64,000 bases of DNA. It comes from Chloroflexota bacterium. Lineage in GTDB: Bacteria > Chloroflexota > Anaerolineae > Aggregatilineales > Aggregatilineaceae. The position numbers and the translations under genes were made by a program. Each line of letters opens with the position of its first letter. Position 1 is the stretch's first letter. The stretch spans positions 118,389-182,388 of the forward strand of contig JAAYCM010000063.1 in NCBI GenBank assembly GCA_012729765.1. Direction: 5' to 3'. Below the pieces are notes generated by a model that saw only the letters and a program-made list of their open reading frames with translations, searched no databases and was not told the DNA's origin. Below, piece after piece: positions 51,630 through 60,952 of the stretch.

Positions 51630-51842
51630 ATGAAGTGCACGCATTGTGGAAAAGAAGCCGAGGCGATCTGCCGTTGGTGTGGCCGCGCCGTGTGTGGCGA
51701 TCATATCAAGACCATGACCTATATTATTTCGGTGTACGTGGGGGGCAAGAAGGTTCCCAAGTCGCTGGTTGTCGCCGATGCCGTGTGGTGCGGTGTGTGC
51801 AAGCCCCAGCCAGAACCGATTGAAATGCCGTATCTGGACTGA
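51630..51842 (+). CDS. small B-box-like zinc-finger protein
   Basis: A 70-residue protein beginning MKCTHCGKEAEAICRWCGR. The spacing C-x2-C-x7-C-x2-C-x4-C-x2-H (ending CGDH) resembles a B-box/AN1-type zinc finger. A second Cys pair (WCGVC) occurs near the C-terminus. AAAGGA lies about 11 bases before the ATG. It is followed within 31 bases by the double-FHA gene and is the first gene of a three-gene cluster. Role is probably protein-protein binding. Confidence 0.8.
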   Translation: MKCTHCGKEAEAICRWCGRAVCGDHIKTMTYIISVYVGGKKVPKSLVVADAVWCGVCKPQPEPIEMPYLD

Positions 51843-51873
51843 CGCCGCCTGTGGCGCAGCAAGTGGTGATTCG

Positions 51874-52566
51874 ATGAGCGAGCAAGTACACGGTCTAGCT
51901 AAGGTTTCGTGGGAAGACCCGGAAAGCGGCGACCTGCGCGAGTATGTGCTGGAAGAAGGCTCGACCGCGACCATCGGGCGCAGCCCTAACAACCAGATCG
52001 CCATCCCGGAGCGGCACGTCTCGCGCCAGCATGCCGTTATCAGCTTCCGCGACGGCATTTTCATGATCGCGGACCTGGGCAGCGCCAACGGCACGTTCGT
52101 CAATGACAAGCCGCTGACCGATCCGTTTCCGCTGGCGCACGGCGATGTGATCCGGCTCTATGTGCCGGTGCTGCGTTTTTCGGCCATCGTTACCAATGAC
52201 GAGCACGAGAAGGCCAAAGCGACCGGCACCCTGATCGTCCCGATGAGTAAGGGCGATCATCCGGTTTTGCACGTGACCTCTGGCCCGCAGGATGGCGCGG
52301 AGATTCCGCTCCTGACGCCGGTCGTGCGCATCGGGCGCGCGACGCGCAACGCGGCCTGGGACATCTCGCTGCAGGATCGCGCCGTATCGCGCCCGCACGC
52401 CGAGATTGCGCTGCAAGACGACGGCTCGTGGACGATCACCGATCTGGGCAGCGCCAACGGGACGCTGATCAACGGCGTGCCGCTGGCGGCTAACGAGCCG
52501 CTGACCCTGCGCGACGGGTTCGTGGTTGTGCTGGGCGAGACGACCTTGTTATTCCGCATGGGCTGA
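51874..52566 (+). CDS. protein with two FHA domains
   Basis: A 230-residue cytoplasmic phosphothreonine-binding protein with two forkhead-associated domains, about residues 30-115 and 145-230. Each has the FHA core G-R-[S/A]-x-N near strand 3 (ATIGRSPNNQIAIP; VRIGRATRNAAWD), the S-R-x-H block (RHVSRQHAVI; RAVSRPHAEI) and N-G-T (GSANGTFV; GSANGTLI). Between the domains is ATGTLIVPMS, a short Thr motif. I chose the ATG at 51874 because the reading frame upstream lacks a domain and overlaps the zinc-finger gene. It probably binds pThr on partners phosphorylated by a Ser/Thr kinase not in the window. Confidence 0.92.
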   Translation: MSEQVHGLAKVSWEDPESGDLREYVLEEGSTATIGRSPNNQIAIPERHVSRQHAVISFRDGIFMIADLGSANGTFVNDKPLTDPFPLAHGDVIRLYVPVLRFSAIVTNDEHEKAKATGTLIVPMSKGDHPVLHVTSGPQDGAEIPLLTPVVRIGRATRNAAWDISLQDRAVSRPHAEIALQDDGSWTITDLGSANGTLINGVPLAANEPLTLRDGFVVVLGETTLLFRMG

Positions 52567-52590
52567 GTGGTGGAACACGGGTAGACGGGG

Positions 52591-54303
52591 ATGGGCAACA
52601 TTTACCGCAACATTGGGGCTGTCGTCAAGGATACCGGCGGGCTGTGGGAACGCCTCGACAACCAGATGAGCCAGCAGGCCGCCCCGGCAGAACAGGCTGG
52701 ATTCGGCATCTGGGGCATGATCGTCACCGAGACGGCCAACGGCATTTGGGACCAGTTCGATAACGAGACGGTCTATTTGCGTCACGAGCACCTGGAATCG
52801 GAGCAGCAGAAGCCCGACCTGTGGCGCGAGGCCGCCGACGAAACGCTGATCCTGCCCAAAGAGGGCCTGCTGGCGCTGTGGGATGCGGTGCTGGCGAAAA
52901 CCGACGCGACCGGCGGGCTGGACGTGGAAGGCACGATCATGATGCTGCGCGAGGATGCCGACAGCGTGTGGCAGCGCTCGCAGGAAGAAACGCTGATCAT
53001 GTCGCGCCCGACCGAGAGCATCTTCGCCCAGCAGGTGCGCACCCGCGACCTGACGACCTTCCGCCCGCGCCGCGCCCAGGGCTACGCGCTGAAGAAGCTG
53101 ACCGACGCGCGCGGCGAAACCTACTGGATTCTCAAGAACCTGCGCACCGATGCCTATCTGCGCCTGACTGCCGAGCAGGTCTTTCTGTGGAACCAGATGG
53201 ACGGCGAAGCCAGCGTGCAGGATATCGCCGTCGCCTACATGATGGAATACGGCAAGCTGGCGATCACCGGGCTGCTGGTGCTGCTCGACCAGCTTCAGCA
53301 GAAGGGCTTCATCGAGCCGCTGGTCGATATTTACGGCGCGGTCAATCAGAGCGTGGCGCAGCGCCGGGCGAATGTGCTCTGGCGGCGCGCGCTGCGGGCT
53401 TTCATGAACACCGAGTTTGCCATCGGCGGGATCGACGGGCTGATCACGCGCTCCTACCACCAGATCGGGCGGCTGCTGTTCGCGCCGGTCGTGCAGTGGA
53501 TCATCCTGGCCGTGATCGCAGCCGGGGGCGTGGTGTTCCTGGGGATGCTGCTCGGCATAATCGAGCGCGATCTGTCGGTGCTCGGCGTGGCGGGGACCAG
53601 CGCGATCATCGGCCTGGTGTCGCTGTATGTGCTCCAGTTCATAACCCTGCTGATCCACGAGTGGTCGCACGCGATCGCCACCAAGCACTACGGGCGCGAG
53701 GTGCGGCGCGGCGGTTTTCTGCTGTATATGGGGATGCCGGCTGCCTTCGTGGATACGACCGACATCTGGATGGAGCCGCGCCAGCCGCGCATCGTGGTTA
53801 GCTGGGCCGGGCCGCATTCGGGCTTCTTTTTGGGCGGGCTGGCGTCGCTGCTGATCCTGGCCGGGCCGGGTGGGTTTCTCTCCGGCGTGCTCTACCAATT
53901 CGCCTTCCTCACCTATCTGACCAGCTTCATGAACCTGAATCCGCTGCTCAAGCTGGACGGGTACTATATTCTGATGGACTGGCTGGAGATTCCCCGGCTG
54001 CGCGAGAAAAGCATGGCGTTCGTCGGGCGTCCGCTGTGGCGCAAGCTGCGCACCCGCGAGAAGTTTAGCCGCGAGGAACGCATCTTCGCCGTGTTCGGCG
54101 TGCTGTCCGCGTTCTGGACGCTGATCGCGCTGGGGCTGGCGCTGAAGATGCTGGGCGGCTACGTGATCAGCTTCGCGCAGACCGTGCCGGGCATGATCGT
54201 CCTCGGCCTGCTGGCCGTGCTGCTGATCTACCGCTGGGGATCGCGCCGGATGCGGCGGCGGCTGGCCGCGCGGCGCAAACAGGCGGCGGCCCAGGGCGCT
54301 TAA
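52591..54303 (+). CDS. PqqD-like/M50-type membrane zinc metalloprotease with repeated N-terminal Trp/Thr motifs
   Basis: A 570-residue membrane protein. Residues 1-150 hold repeats of the form [I/L/V]W-x6-T-x-x-[L/M] (W53/T60, W78/T85, W127/T134) and a related W97/T115. A PqqD-like domain follows (about 165-255, YLRLTAEQVFLWNQMDGEASVQDIAVAY). The C-terminal half has about six membrane helices with the M50 site-2-protease motifs H356-E-W-S-H360 and L-D456-G-Y-Y. Related fusions bind precursors and export or cleave them at the membrane. It lies 24 bases after the FHA gene, in one transcript. Confidence 0.85.
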   Translation: MGNIYRNIGAVVKDTGGLWERLDNQMSQQAAPAEQAGFGIWGMIVTETANGIWDQFDNETVYLRHEHLESEQQKPDLWREAADETLILPKEGLLALWDAVLAKTDATGGLDVEGTIMMLREDADSVWQRSQEETLIMSRPTESIFAQQVRTRDLTTFRPRRAQGYALKKLTDARGETYWILKNLRTDAYLRLTAEQVFLWNQMDGEASVQDIAVAYMMEYGKLAITGLLVLLDQLQQKGFIEPLVDIYGAVNQSVAQRRANVLWRRALRAFMNTEFAIGGIDGLITRSYHQIGRLLFAPVVQWIILAVIAAGGVVFLGMLLGIIERDLSVLGVAGTSAIIGLVSLYVLQFITLLIHEWSHAIATKHYGREVRRGGFLLYMGMPAAFVDTTDIWMEPRQPRIVVSWAGPHSGFFLGGLASLLILAGPGGFLSGVLYQFAFLTYLTSFMNLNPLLKLDGYYILMDWLEIPRLREKSMAFVGRPLWRKLRTREKFSREERIFAVFGVLSAFWTLIALGLALKMLGGYVISFAQTVPGMIVLGLLAVLLIYRWGSRRMRRRLAARRKQAAAQGA

Positions 54304-54330
54304 GGGGTCGATCCAATTCCTGATTATGAA

Positions 54331-54366
54331 CAGGGCCGGTGGCTTTATGGGGAGCCGCCGGCCCTG
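54331..54366. terminator. bidirectional terminator-like hairpin
   Basis: A long, nearly perfect stem (CAGGGCCGGTGGCT with AGCCGCCGGCCCTG, one mismatch) with an 8-base loop between convergent genes. The U-tract is short on both sides. Confidence 0.5.
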
Positions 54367-54393
54367 TTGGGTTGGTGTGCGCGTTAGAAACGG

Positions 54394-55245
54394 CTACGGT
54401 GCTGGGGCCGGTGTGGGGCGTGGAGCCTTGTCGCCCAGAGTGAGCACCGCCACCGCCTGATCGTGCAGCAGACCGTTGCTGGCAAGGATGCGCCGCCCGC
54501 TATAGGCTTCTTCGGACGGCTGGCCGCTGAAGTCGGAGATGCGCCCCCCGGCCTCTTCCACGAACAGAATCCCGGCCTGCACGTCCCAGGGATGCGGGCC
54601 GCGCTCCCAATACACTTCGGACCGCCCCGCCGCCACATAGCATAGATCGAGCGCGGCGGCGCCTATCCGGCGGACGCCCTGGGTGCGGACCACAAAGTTT
54701 GCGACGTGGTCCGAGTTGTTGTCGGGATTGGTCCAGCTATCGTAGGCGAAGCCGGTCGAAACCAGCGCGCGCGCCAGGTCGTCGATATCGCTGACGCGCA
54801 GCCGCCGCCCATTGAGCGTCGCGCCTTCGCCCCGGATGCCCTTGAATGTCTCTTCGCGCATCGGATCGTAGACCACGCCCAGCAGCGGACGCAGGTTGGG
54901 ATCGGAGAGCGCCAGGCACACCGCGAAGTGCGGCAGCCGGTGCGCGAAGTTGGTCGTGCCGTCGAGCGGATCGACATGCCAGTGAAAGGGCGTGGTCGCC
55001 CGGTCGGGGCCATAGCCGCCGCCCTCTTCACCGTGAATGAAGTGATCGGGGAAGGCGGCTTGCAGCTCGCGCACGATCAGCGCTTCCGACTGGCGGTCGG
55101 CCTGCGTGACGAGGTCGATCATGGCGCGCTTGTGATCGGCCTCGCGTGCCTGTTCAAAATACTGCCGCAGCACCGCGCCGGCCTGCCGTGCCAGGCTTTC
55201 GGCAAAATCCAGCGTCGCGTGTAAATCAAGAGACGTGCTGTTCAT
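54394..55245 (-). CDS. suhB: inositol monophosphatase family protein
   Basis: A 283-residue Mg2+-dependent phosphatase of the SuhB/IMPase family. The metal site is visible as GEEGGG, DPLDGTTNFAHRLP and WDVQAGILFVEEAGG; CxDFSGQ-like text (ISDFSGQ) follows. Family members dephosphorylate inositol-1-phosphate, sugar bisphosphates or bind RNA polymerase. The symbol is by family only. The ATG follows AGG at 7 bases. It is 12 bases downstream of the NHL-protein stop and likely shares a transcript. Confidence 0.92.
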   Translation of the reverse strand: MNSTSLDLHATLDFAESLARQAGAVLRQYFEQAREADHKRAMIDLVTQADRQSEALIVRELQAAFPDHFIHGEEGGGYGPDRATTPFHWHVDPLDGTTNFAHRLPHFAVCLALSDPNLRPLLGVVYDPMREETFKGIRGEGATLNGRRLRVSDIDDLARALVSTGFAYDSWTNPDNNSDHVANFVVRTQGVRRIGAAALDLCYVAAGRSEVYWERGPHPWDVQAGILFVEEAGGRISDFSGQPSEEAYSGRRILASNGLLHDQAVAVLTLGDKAPRPTPAPAP

Positions 55246-55257
55246 AACGTGCCTGTC

Positions 55258-56739
55258 CTACTCCTGTTGATCGAAACTCAGGCGCACAATCTGCACCCAG
55301 CCCGGATTATAGTCGGTCACAATCACATCTCCATTGGAGAGCGCAGCCAGCCCGGTGATCTGGTAGAACTGGCCCGGCTCAAAAACCGGGAATTCTTCCA
55401 TATCCAGCTCAAGCGTGAGATTGAACTGCGATTCCCCGAAGCGCCCCAGCAGCGTCCCGTCGCTGCCGAAATGGTAGATCGTGCCCAACGCCGCCGCGAC
55501 GTAGATCGAGCCGTCCGGCGCGACGGTGAGCGCGCTCGGCCCGGCGTAAAGCACGGTCGCGCCGATCCCCTCGCGGAGCAGATTGCCCTCGATGCCGAAC
55601 ACCTGCACGCCCGACTGTCCGGTCGCATCGGCCACATACAGGCTGCCGTCCGGCCCAAACGCGATGTATGCATCGTAGTAAAAATCGCCGCGGCCCACCT
55701 CGAACGAGCGCACGAGCTGCCCGGCCTGATCCACGACCGAGACGAGGCCGATCTGCATTTCGTCGGTGTCGCCTGGCTGCGGAGTCAGAACGTAGAGATT
55801 GGCATCCGGCCCGAAGGCGATCTGGCCGCCGAATAATCCGGCTCCGGCGGCGGCGGGGATGTTGAACGAGCCGAGCGCCGCGCCTGCCGCATCCAGGTGG
55901 GTGACCGTGCCGCTGTAGTCGAGCAGCCACAGCGTGCCATCCTCGCCCACCGCCAGATCGGTGGCGATATCGTTGAACTCGGTCGGGGCAATCACGCCCT
56001 GCTCGGTGCCATCCGGTCCAAAGACGTGAATCCCGCTCAGCATATCCAGCGCGTAGATCGTGTCGTCTGGGCCGACGGCAACCGCGCTCAGATCGCCGTA
56101 CCGCGACTCGTCGTCAGGCACTTCCGCAATCGGGCGGACCTGCTGCCAGATCACGCTGCCGGCTTCGGCCAGGGGAGCCGCCGCCTCAGCTTGCAGCGTG
56201 GCAAAGATCGCCAGCACATCGTCATCAAACTGGCCCTGCTCGCCGGGGGCCGATACGACCGCCGCCAGCGCCAGCCCGGCCTCGCCCAGATCGATCACGT
56301 AGAGGTCCTGGGCCTGCTCCTGGTTGGTGCCGCGCGCGCGCACCACCGGATTATCTCCCGCGCTGAGCGACTCCGGGCTTTCAAACGTGTCCGTTCCCAG
56401 CAGCCCGATGTATGACTCGACCAGGGCTTGCGGCCCGACAGTGGCATCGAGGCCCATCAGCCCAAGTTGCTCGACGAGCGAGGCGGGCGGCAGGATCGCG
56501 ATCGCCACCTGGTCCGGCGCAATCGTGCTGGCCTCGGTCAGCGCGTCAAGCGCGTCGGTCGAGTTGGTGATCAGAATCGTGCCGAACTGCTCCTCGACCG
56601 CCCAGCCTTCGGGATAGCTGAAGGTGAACAGCCCGTCGGCTGAGGTGTACGTCTGGGGCAGATCCTGGGCCAGCACGCTGACCGGCGCGATCAGCAGCGC
56701 CGCGATCAGCGCCAGCACAAGCATATATTGGCGCAACAT
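55258..56739 (-). CDS. secreted NHL-like beta-propeller protein
   Basis: A 493-residue exported protein. The signal peptide is about residues 1-25 (LVLALIAALLIAPVSVLAQ). A globular domain of about 190 residues follows, then six or so NHL/YVTN-like propeller blades from about 210 onward (repeats of VAVGPDDTIYALD, LAVGEDGTLWLLD, IAFGPDGSLYVAD, TVAPDGSIYVAA). No catalytic motif. The ATG at 56739 has AAAGGA 8 bases upstream; an upstream start 18 codons earlier is not supported. Such propellers bind proteins or sugars outside the cell. It may be in one unit with the downstream phosphatase gene. Confidence 0.85.
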   Translation of the reverse strand: MLRQYMLVLALIAALLIAPVSVLAQDLPQTYTSADGLFTFSYPEGWAVEEQFGTILITNSTDALDALTEASTIAPDQVAIAILPPASLVEQLGLMGLDATVGPQALVESYIGLLGTDTFESPESLSAGDNPVVRARGTNQEQAQDLYVIDLGEAGLALAAVVSAPGEQGQFDDDVLAIFATLQAEAAAPLAEAGSVIWQQVRPIAEVPDDESRYGDLSAVAVGPDDTIYALDMLSGIHVFGPDGTEQGVIAPTEFNDIATDLAVGEDGTLWLLDYSGTVTHLDAAGAALGSFNIPAAAGAGLFGGQIAFGPDANLYVLTPQPGDTDEMQIGLVSVVDQAGQLVRSFEVGRGDFYYDAYIAFGPDGSLYVADATGQSGVQVFGIEGNLLREGIGATVLYAGPSALTVAPDGSIYVAAALGTIYHFGSDGTLLGRFGESQFNLTLELDMEEFPVFEPGQFYQITGLAALSNGDVIVTDYNPGWVQIVRLSFDQQE

Positions 56740-56759
56740 AGGGGAATCCTTTCGCTCGG

Positions 56760-58007
56760 TTAGGGCGCGGTGCGGACGAAGTGCGCCACGCACTCGATAT
56801 GGTACGTCTGCGGGAACATATCGACCGGCTGCGTATCGACCAGGCGATAGCCTTTGCCCGCCAGCCGTTTGGCATCGCGGGCCAGCGTGGACGGCTCGCA
56901 GCTTACATAGACAATCGCGCGCGGGGCGTGCGCGGCCAGGGCATCCAGCGCCGCCGCATCCAGCCCACTGCGCGGCGGATCGAGCACGGCGGCATCGAAC
57001 GGGCCTTCGAGATCGGGCAGCACACTTTCGACCGCGCCCTCGATCAGGTCGATATTGTCCAGATCGCTCAGGTTCTCGTCGGCGTCGGTCACGGCGGGCG
57101 GGTAGCTCTCGACCGATGTCACCAGCGCGGCCCGCTCCGCGATAAACGCCGTGAAAAGGCCCACGCCCGCGTACAGGTCCAGCACGGACTCATCACCGCG
57201 CAGGTCCAGCCGCTCCAGCACCAGCTCGACCAGCTTCCCGGCCTGGGGCAGATTGACCTGGAAAAAGCCGCCCGCCGTTATGCGGAAGGTCCGCCCGCGC
57301 ACGGTATAGTTCACATGGCTGGCACCGATCAGGTTGACCGGCTCGTTATCGCTCAGCAAAAAGTTGACCGACACCGGCAGGTTGACTTCCAGCTCCGGCG
57401 CGTCGTCAGACTTGGTGCTGATCGTCACCATCAGGTCGCCGCGCTCCGATCCCGCCTGCAAGCGCACGCGGTCCAGGTCCGGCATATCCTCGAAGCTCAG
57501 ATCGTAGAACAGATCGAGCAGCTCCGGGCGGATGATATGGCACTCCTCGATCGCGATCAGCGACTCGTTGTCGGTCGCCACGTAGCACAAGTCGCCGGTG
57601 TCGCTGACATGAAATGTGGCATGCGAGCGATAGGCCCAGGCGTCCGGGCTGGGGATGGTGGGCTGCACGACCGGATTTTTGAAGCCGCCGATGCGTTTGA
57701 GCTGATCGATCACCACGTCGCGCTTGAAACGGGTCTGCGCCGCGTAGTCGATATGCTGGAAGTGGCACCCCCCGCAGCGCCCCGGCCCGAAGTGTGGGCA
57801 GCGCGGGATCACACGCTCCGGCGCGGCTTCGAGCAGAGTCACGCCCTCGGCGAAGGCGTAGCGCTGGCGGTCATCGGTCAGGCGCGCGCGGATTCGCTCG
57901 CCGGGGATGGCGTAGGGCACAAAGATCGGGCGTCCGGCGTGGCGTCCCAGCGCGTTGCCGCCGTGCACCATCTCCTGAAGCTGAAGCTCAAATGTATCCT
58001 GGCTCAC
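56760..58007 (-). CDS. RNA (uracil-5-)-methyltransferase of the TrmA/RlmD family
   Basis: A 415-residue SAM-dependent m5U methyltransferase. It has an N-terminal TRAM domain (about 8-60), an iron-sulfur motif CPHFGPGRCGGCHFQHIDYAAQ (Cys-x6-8-Cys-x2-Cys), SAM motif I DLYAGVGLFTAFIA and the catalytic cysteine in PRAIVYVSCEPSTLARDAKRL. The catalytic His/Glu end is IECVAHFVR. Start is GTG at 58007 with a modest GGACAGG. RlmD (U1939) or RlmCD type targets are likely; which uridine cannot be told. Confidence 0.92.
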   Translation of the reverse strand: MSQDTFELQLQEMVHGGNALGRHAGRPIFVPYAIPGERIRARLTDDRQRYAFAEGVTLLEAAPERVIPRCPHFGPGRCGGCHFQHIDYAAQTRFKRDVVIDQLKRIGGFKNPVVQPTIPSPDAWAYRSHATFHVSDTGDLCYVATDNESLIAIEECHIIRPELLDLFYDLSFEDMPDLDRVRLQAGSERGDLMVTISTKSDDAPELEVNLPVSVNFLLSDNEPVNLIGASHVNYTVRGRTFRITAGGFFQVNLPQAGKLVELVLERLDLRGDESVLDLYAGVGLFTAFIAERAALVTSVESYPPAVTDADENLSDLDNIDLIEGAVESVLPDLEGPFDAAVLDPPRSGLDAAALDALAAHAPRAIVYVSCEPSTLARDAKRLAGKGYRLVDTQPVDMFPQTYHIECVAHFVRTAP

Positions 58008-58099
58008 TGCAACCTGTCCTTCGTTATGCTGCCGGGTGCAGAGTAGAGTATAGCGTATCCGGGGTTATAATTGCGGGCGGCACCCTTCAGGAGAGGTAT

Positions 58100-58648
58100 G
58101 TGAACGCAGAACCCGGACCATCTCAGGATGTGCGCGGCACGCTGTTGTCGGATCATCCCCACCCCCGGCCCTGGCAGCGCCAACTGACGGCTTTGCTGGT
58201 GCTGCTGGCGCTGGTGGGAGATATCTTTGGCGTGATCGGCCTGCTGGCGCTGGCGGCGATCTACGCGCTGCCGCTGCTGCCGCTGGCCGCGTTTTTCCTG
58301 GCGGCGCTGCTGCTGCCGCTGCTGCTGCTGACCGTGCTGCACCCACGCGTGACGGTGTATGAGCGCGGGCTGTGGATCAAGCCGCTGCTGTGGCCGGGGC
58401 GCTGGCTGCCCTGGGACGCCGTGCGGCGGCTGGAAGATCATACGCTCGTGCGGCGTGGGCAGACCTCGCGGCGCGCGCCGGTCCAGGACGGGCGGCTGAT
58501 CGTCGCCGACGGGCTGCCGGCGGTGTTCGCCACCGTCGGAATCCTGGCCGGGCTGGGGCGGGCGCGGGCGTTTGGCATCTCGACCTACAGCCACACCGGC
58601 TACGAGGCGCTGCTGAAAACGATCCAGCGCCACACGCCGCGCCGCTGA
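58100..58648 (+). CDS. two-helix membrane protein with PH-like domain
   Basis: A 182-residue protein of unknown function. Two adjacent hydrophobic helices (about 36-57 and 60-80) are followed by a soluble domain (about 85-180) with VTVYERGLWIKPLLWPGRWLPWDAV, typical of bacterial PH-like (bPH) domains. The start is GTG at 58100 with AGGAG six bases upstream; the frame upstream is open but overlaps the RNA methyltransferase gene. It converges with the glycosyltransferase gene. Confidence 0.75.
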   Translation: MNAEPGPSQDVRGTLLSDHPHPRPWQRQLTALLVLLALVGDIFGVIGLLALAAIYALPLLPLAAFFLAALLLPLLLLTVLHPRVTVYERGLWIKPLLWPGRWLPWDAVRRLEDHTLVRRGQTSRRAPVQDGRLIVADGLPAVFATVGILAGLGRARAFGISTYSHTGYEALLKTIQRHTPRR

Positions 58649-58651
58649 GGG

Positions 58652-59956
58652 TTACGACTCCGGTTTGTCGTCCTGCCGGGCGTCGATAGCCTGGTGCAGC
58701 CGCCGCAAAAATTCTTCGCGCTGCTGCGGATTCATGCGCAGCGTGGGGTCCTCGTGCCCGATCAGCTTGTCGTAGGCCTGCTTGAGCAGGGCGGCGCTGT
58801 GCGTCCAGGCGTGATGCTCGACCACCCACTGCCGCCCCTGCTGCCCGATCCGCTCGCCCAACGCCGGGTCATCGAGGATGTGCAGCACGGCTTCGGCGAA
58901 CGCCTGGGGCGTGTCGCGGATCAGCATGTGCTGGCCGTCCACCGGATCAAGCCCCTCGCAGCCAATCGAGGTGCTGATCACCGGGCAGCCGCAGGCCAGC
59001 GACTCCAGCAGCTTGAAGCGCGTGCCGCTGCCGCTGCGCAAGGGGCAGACAAATGCCGCGCTGCGCTGCAAATAGGGGCGCGTGTCGGGCACCAGCCCGG
59101 CGACGGTCACGCCGCTGCCGGGATCGTCGCCTAGCGCGACCAGCTCCGGGGGCGGGTCTTTGCCCAGCAGCACCAGCCGGAAATCGGGCTGCCGGGCGCG
59201 GATCAGCGGCAGGATCGATTCGATGAAGTAAAAGACGGCATCCGTGTTGGGAAAATATTTGTAGTCGCCCATGTAGATCGCGGTCCGGCGGTCGCGCACG
59301 AGGGCTGGGTTGGGCTGGAAGTATTCGACATCGACGCCGTTCGGGCTGAGGATCGTTGGGACGCCGGGCGTCGTGCGCCGGATGATCTGCTCGTCGGTGG
59401 GCGACATGGCCCCGACGACGGTCGCTTCCGTCCAGGCGCGCGGCTCCCACAGCCGCATCTTGAGCGCTTCGAGCGCGATTCCGGGCCGCGTGTACCAGGG
59501 CTGCGCGACCTGGGCATGCCGCCACCACGCGATGTACTCGATGGCCGGCTCCGACAGCAGGACTGGCACGTCCGGCTGGGCGGGCAGGTTGGGCAGCATA
59601 TAAAACGACTCGACGTGAATCAGATCAACCTTCTGCTCGTGCAGCACGCGGTTGACGGCCTGTTCCATCTCGGCAGTATGGTAGAGGCGCATGGTGATCG
59701 TCTTCAGCGCCGTCAGGCTCAGCCAGGCCGCCTTGAGCGTGCTGGGGCTGGGGGCGCGGTCGATCACGATCAGGTTGCAGAGCGCCTGCATCGGGGCCAG
59801 GTCGAAAGCGCGCTCTTCGGGCCGGCCAAAGCACAGCAGCGTGATCCGGTAGTCACGCTGCAGGTGCCTGACCAGGTTATACGTCCGGCTGCGCCCCCCG
59901 CTGGTCGGCGGGTAGGGCAGATAGGGCGTCAGCATGAGGATGTGCGGTTGGGCCAT
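58652..59956 (-). CDS. GT4-type glycosyltransferase
   Basis: A 434-residue GT-B glycosyltransferase. The N-terminal domain starts HILMLTPYLPYPPTSGGRSRTYNLVRHL with the family Gly-Gly loop; the C-terminal half has the GT4 pattern LSPNGVDVEYFQPN, VVGDYKYFPNTDAVFYFI and E-x7-E-like GSGTRFKLLESLACGCPVISTSIGCEGL. It resembles PEP-CTERM-system sugar transferases. I used the ATG at 59956 over a TTG 11 codons upstream. Product and acceptor are unknown. Confidence 0.9.
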   Translation of the reverse strand: MAQPHILMLTPYLPYPPTSGGRSRTYNLVRHLQRDYRITLLCFGRPEERAFDLAPMQALCNLIVIDRAPSPSTLKAAWLSLTALKTITMRLYHTAEMEQAVNRVLHEQKVDLIHVESFYMLPNLPAQPDVPVLLSEPAIEYIAWWRHAQVAQPWYTRPGIALEALKMRLWEPRAWTEATVVGAMSPTDEQIIRRTTPGVPTILSPNGVDVEYFQPNPALVRDRRTAIYMGDYKYFPNTDAVFYFIESILPLIRARQPDFRLVLLGKDPPPELVALGDDPGSGVTVAGLVPDTRPYLQRSAAFVCPLRSGSGTRFKLLESLACGCPVISTSIGCEGLDPVDGQHMLIRDTPQAFAEAVLHILDDPALGERIGQQGRQWVVEHHAWTHSAALLKQAYDKLIGHEDPTLRMNPQQREEFLRRLHQAIDARQDDKPES

Positions 59957-60127
59957 TTGGGACCGTCCATGCTTAGATTGCGCCGGCAAGTGTACAGACG
60001 CACAGGCCGAGCGTCAAATTCGACTCGTGGGCGGTGGCAAGCCGCAGGTAGGCTGTTTGAAGCCAACTATTGTAAACTTTTCAGGGGCACGGCTCAGAGA
60101 CGCGTCTAAGGAAGGAACAACGAACGC

Positions 60128-60910
60128 ATGATTCGTCGTGAAGAAAACGGCTCAACCTGGCTGATCCACCAGACCGCCCACGCCTATATCGCCGGCCAGA
60201 TCGCCGAGCACTGGGTAGGCACACAGCGTGCCTTTCACGAGCCGCGCCAGGAGTTGTGGCTGGCGGCTGTCACGCATGACGCCGGGTGGACGGCCATCGA
60301 GCAGTGCCCGCGCATCAATGGACAGGGCAAGCCGCGCAGCTTTACCGAGATGGATCGAGACGAGCATTTCGCGATCTGGCACAACAGCATCCAGGCGACC
60401 TATACCCAGAACCGTTATGCCGGGCTGCTGACCAGCAAGCACTGTTCCGAGTTGTATGAACAGCGCCTGCTCTATATCGACGATACGGCTGAAACCAAGG
60501 CGCGCATCAAGGAGTTCCTGATCGAGCGCCACGCCTGGGAAAACAGCCTGATCGCGTCACTGCGCGAGCATCCGCGCTATGGCCCGGCGGTCGCGCCGGA
60601 GCGGTTGGCGGAGAATCTGCGGCTGCTGCAAGTCTGGGACTATCTCTCGCTGCTGCTGTGCATGAGCACCGTGCGCGAAAACGTGATCGAGGATGTGCCG
60701 CTCAGGGCGGGCCAGCGCGACGTGCTCTATGTGGCCGGCAGCGGCGCGCGCGGCATGGTGCTGGAGCCGTTCCCGCTCGATCAGCCGCTCACCATCTGGA
60801 TCGACGCGCGGCAGCTCAATCGCAGCCAGTTCGAGAGCGACGACGATCTGCGGGCCGCGCTGGCCGAAGCGCCCTATAAACCGCTGGCCTTTGAGCTGGG
60901 ACCGCTGTAA
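60128..60910 (+). CDS. DUF3891-family protein
   Basis: A 260-residue member of the DUF3891 family. The family N-terminus is visible as STWLIHQTAHAYIAGQIAEHWVG. An HD-like H-D (VTHDAGWTAIE) and further conserved acidic residues (FTEMDRDEHFAIWHNSI) suggest a metal-binding, helical hydrolase-like fold, but no activity is described for the family. AAGGA precedes the ATG. The following regulator gene starts 42 bases later, so the two may be a unit. Confidence 0.88.
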   Translation: MIRREENGSTWLIHQTAHAYIAGQIAEHWVGTQRAFHEPRQELWLAAVTHDAGWTAIEQCPRINGQGKPRSFTEMDRDEHFAIWHNSIQATYTQNRYAGLLTSKHCSELYEQRLLYIDDTAETKARIKEFLIERHAWENSLIASLREHPRYGPAVAPERLAENLRLLQVWDYLSLLLCMSTVRENVIEDVPLRAGQRDVLYVAGSGARGMVLEPFPLDQPLTIWIDARQLNRSQFESDDDLRAALAEAPYKPLAFELGPL

Positions 60911-60952
60911 ACTTGATCGCACCTGCAAAACAGCTAAAGTGAGAGCAAGCCA

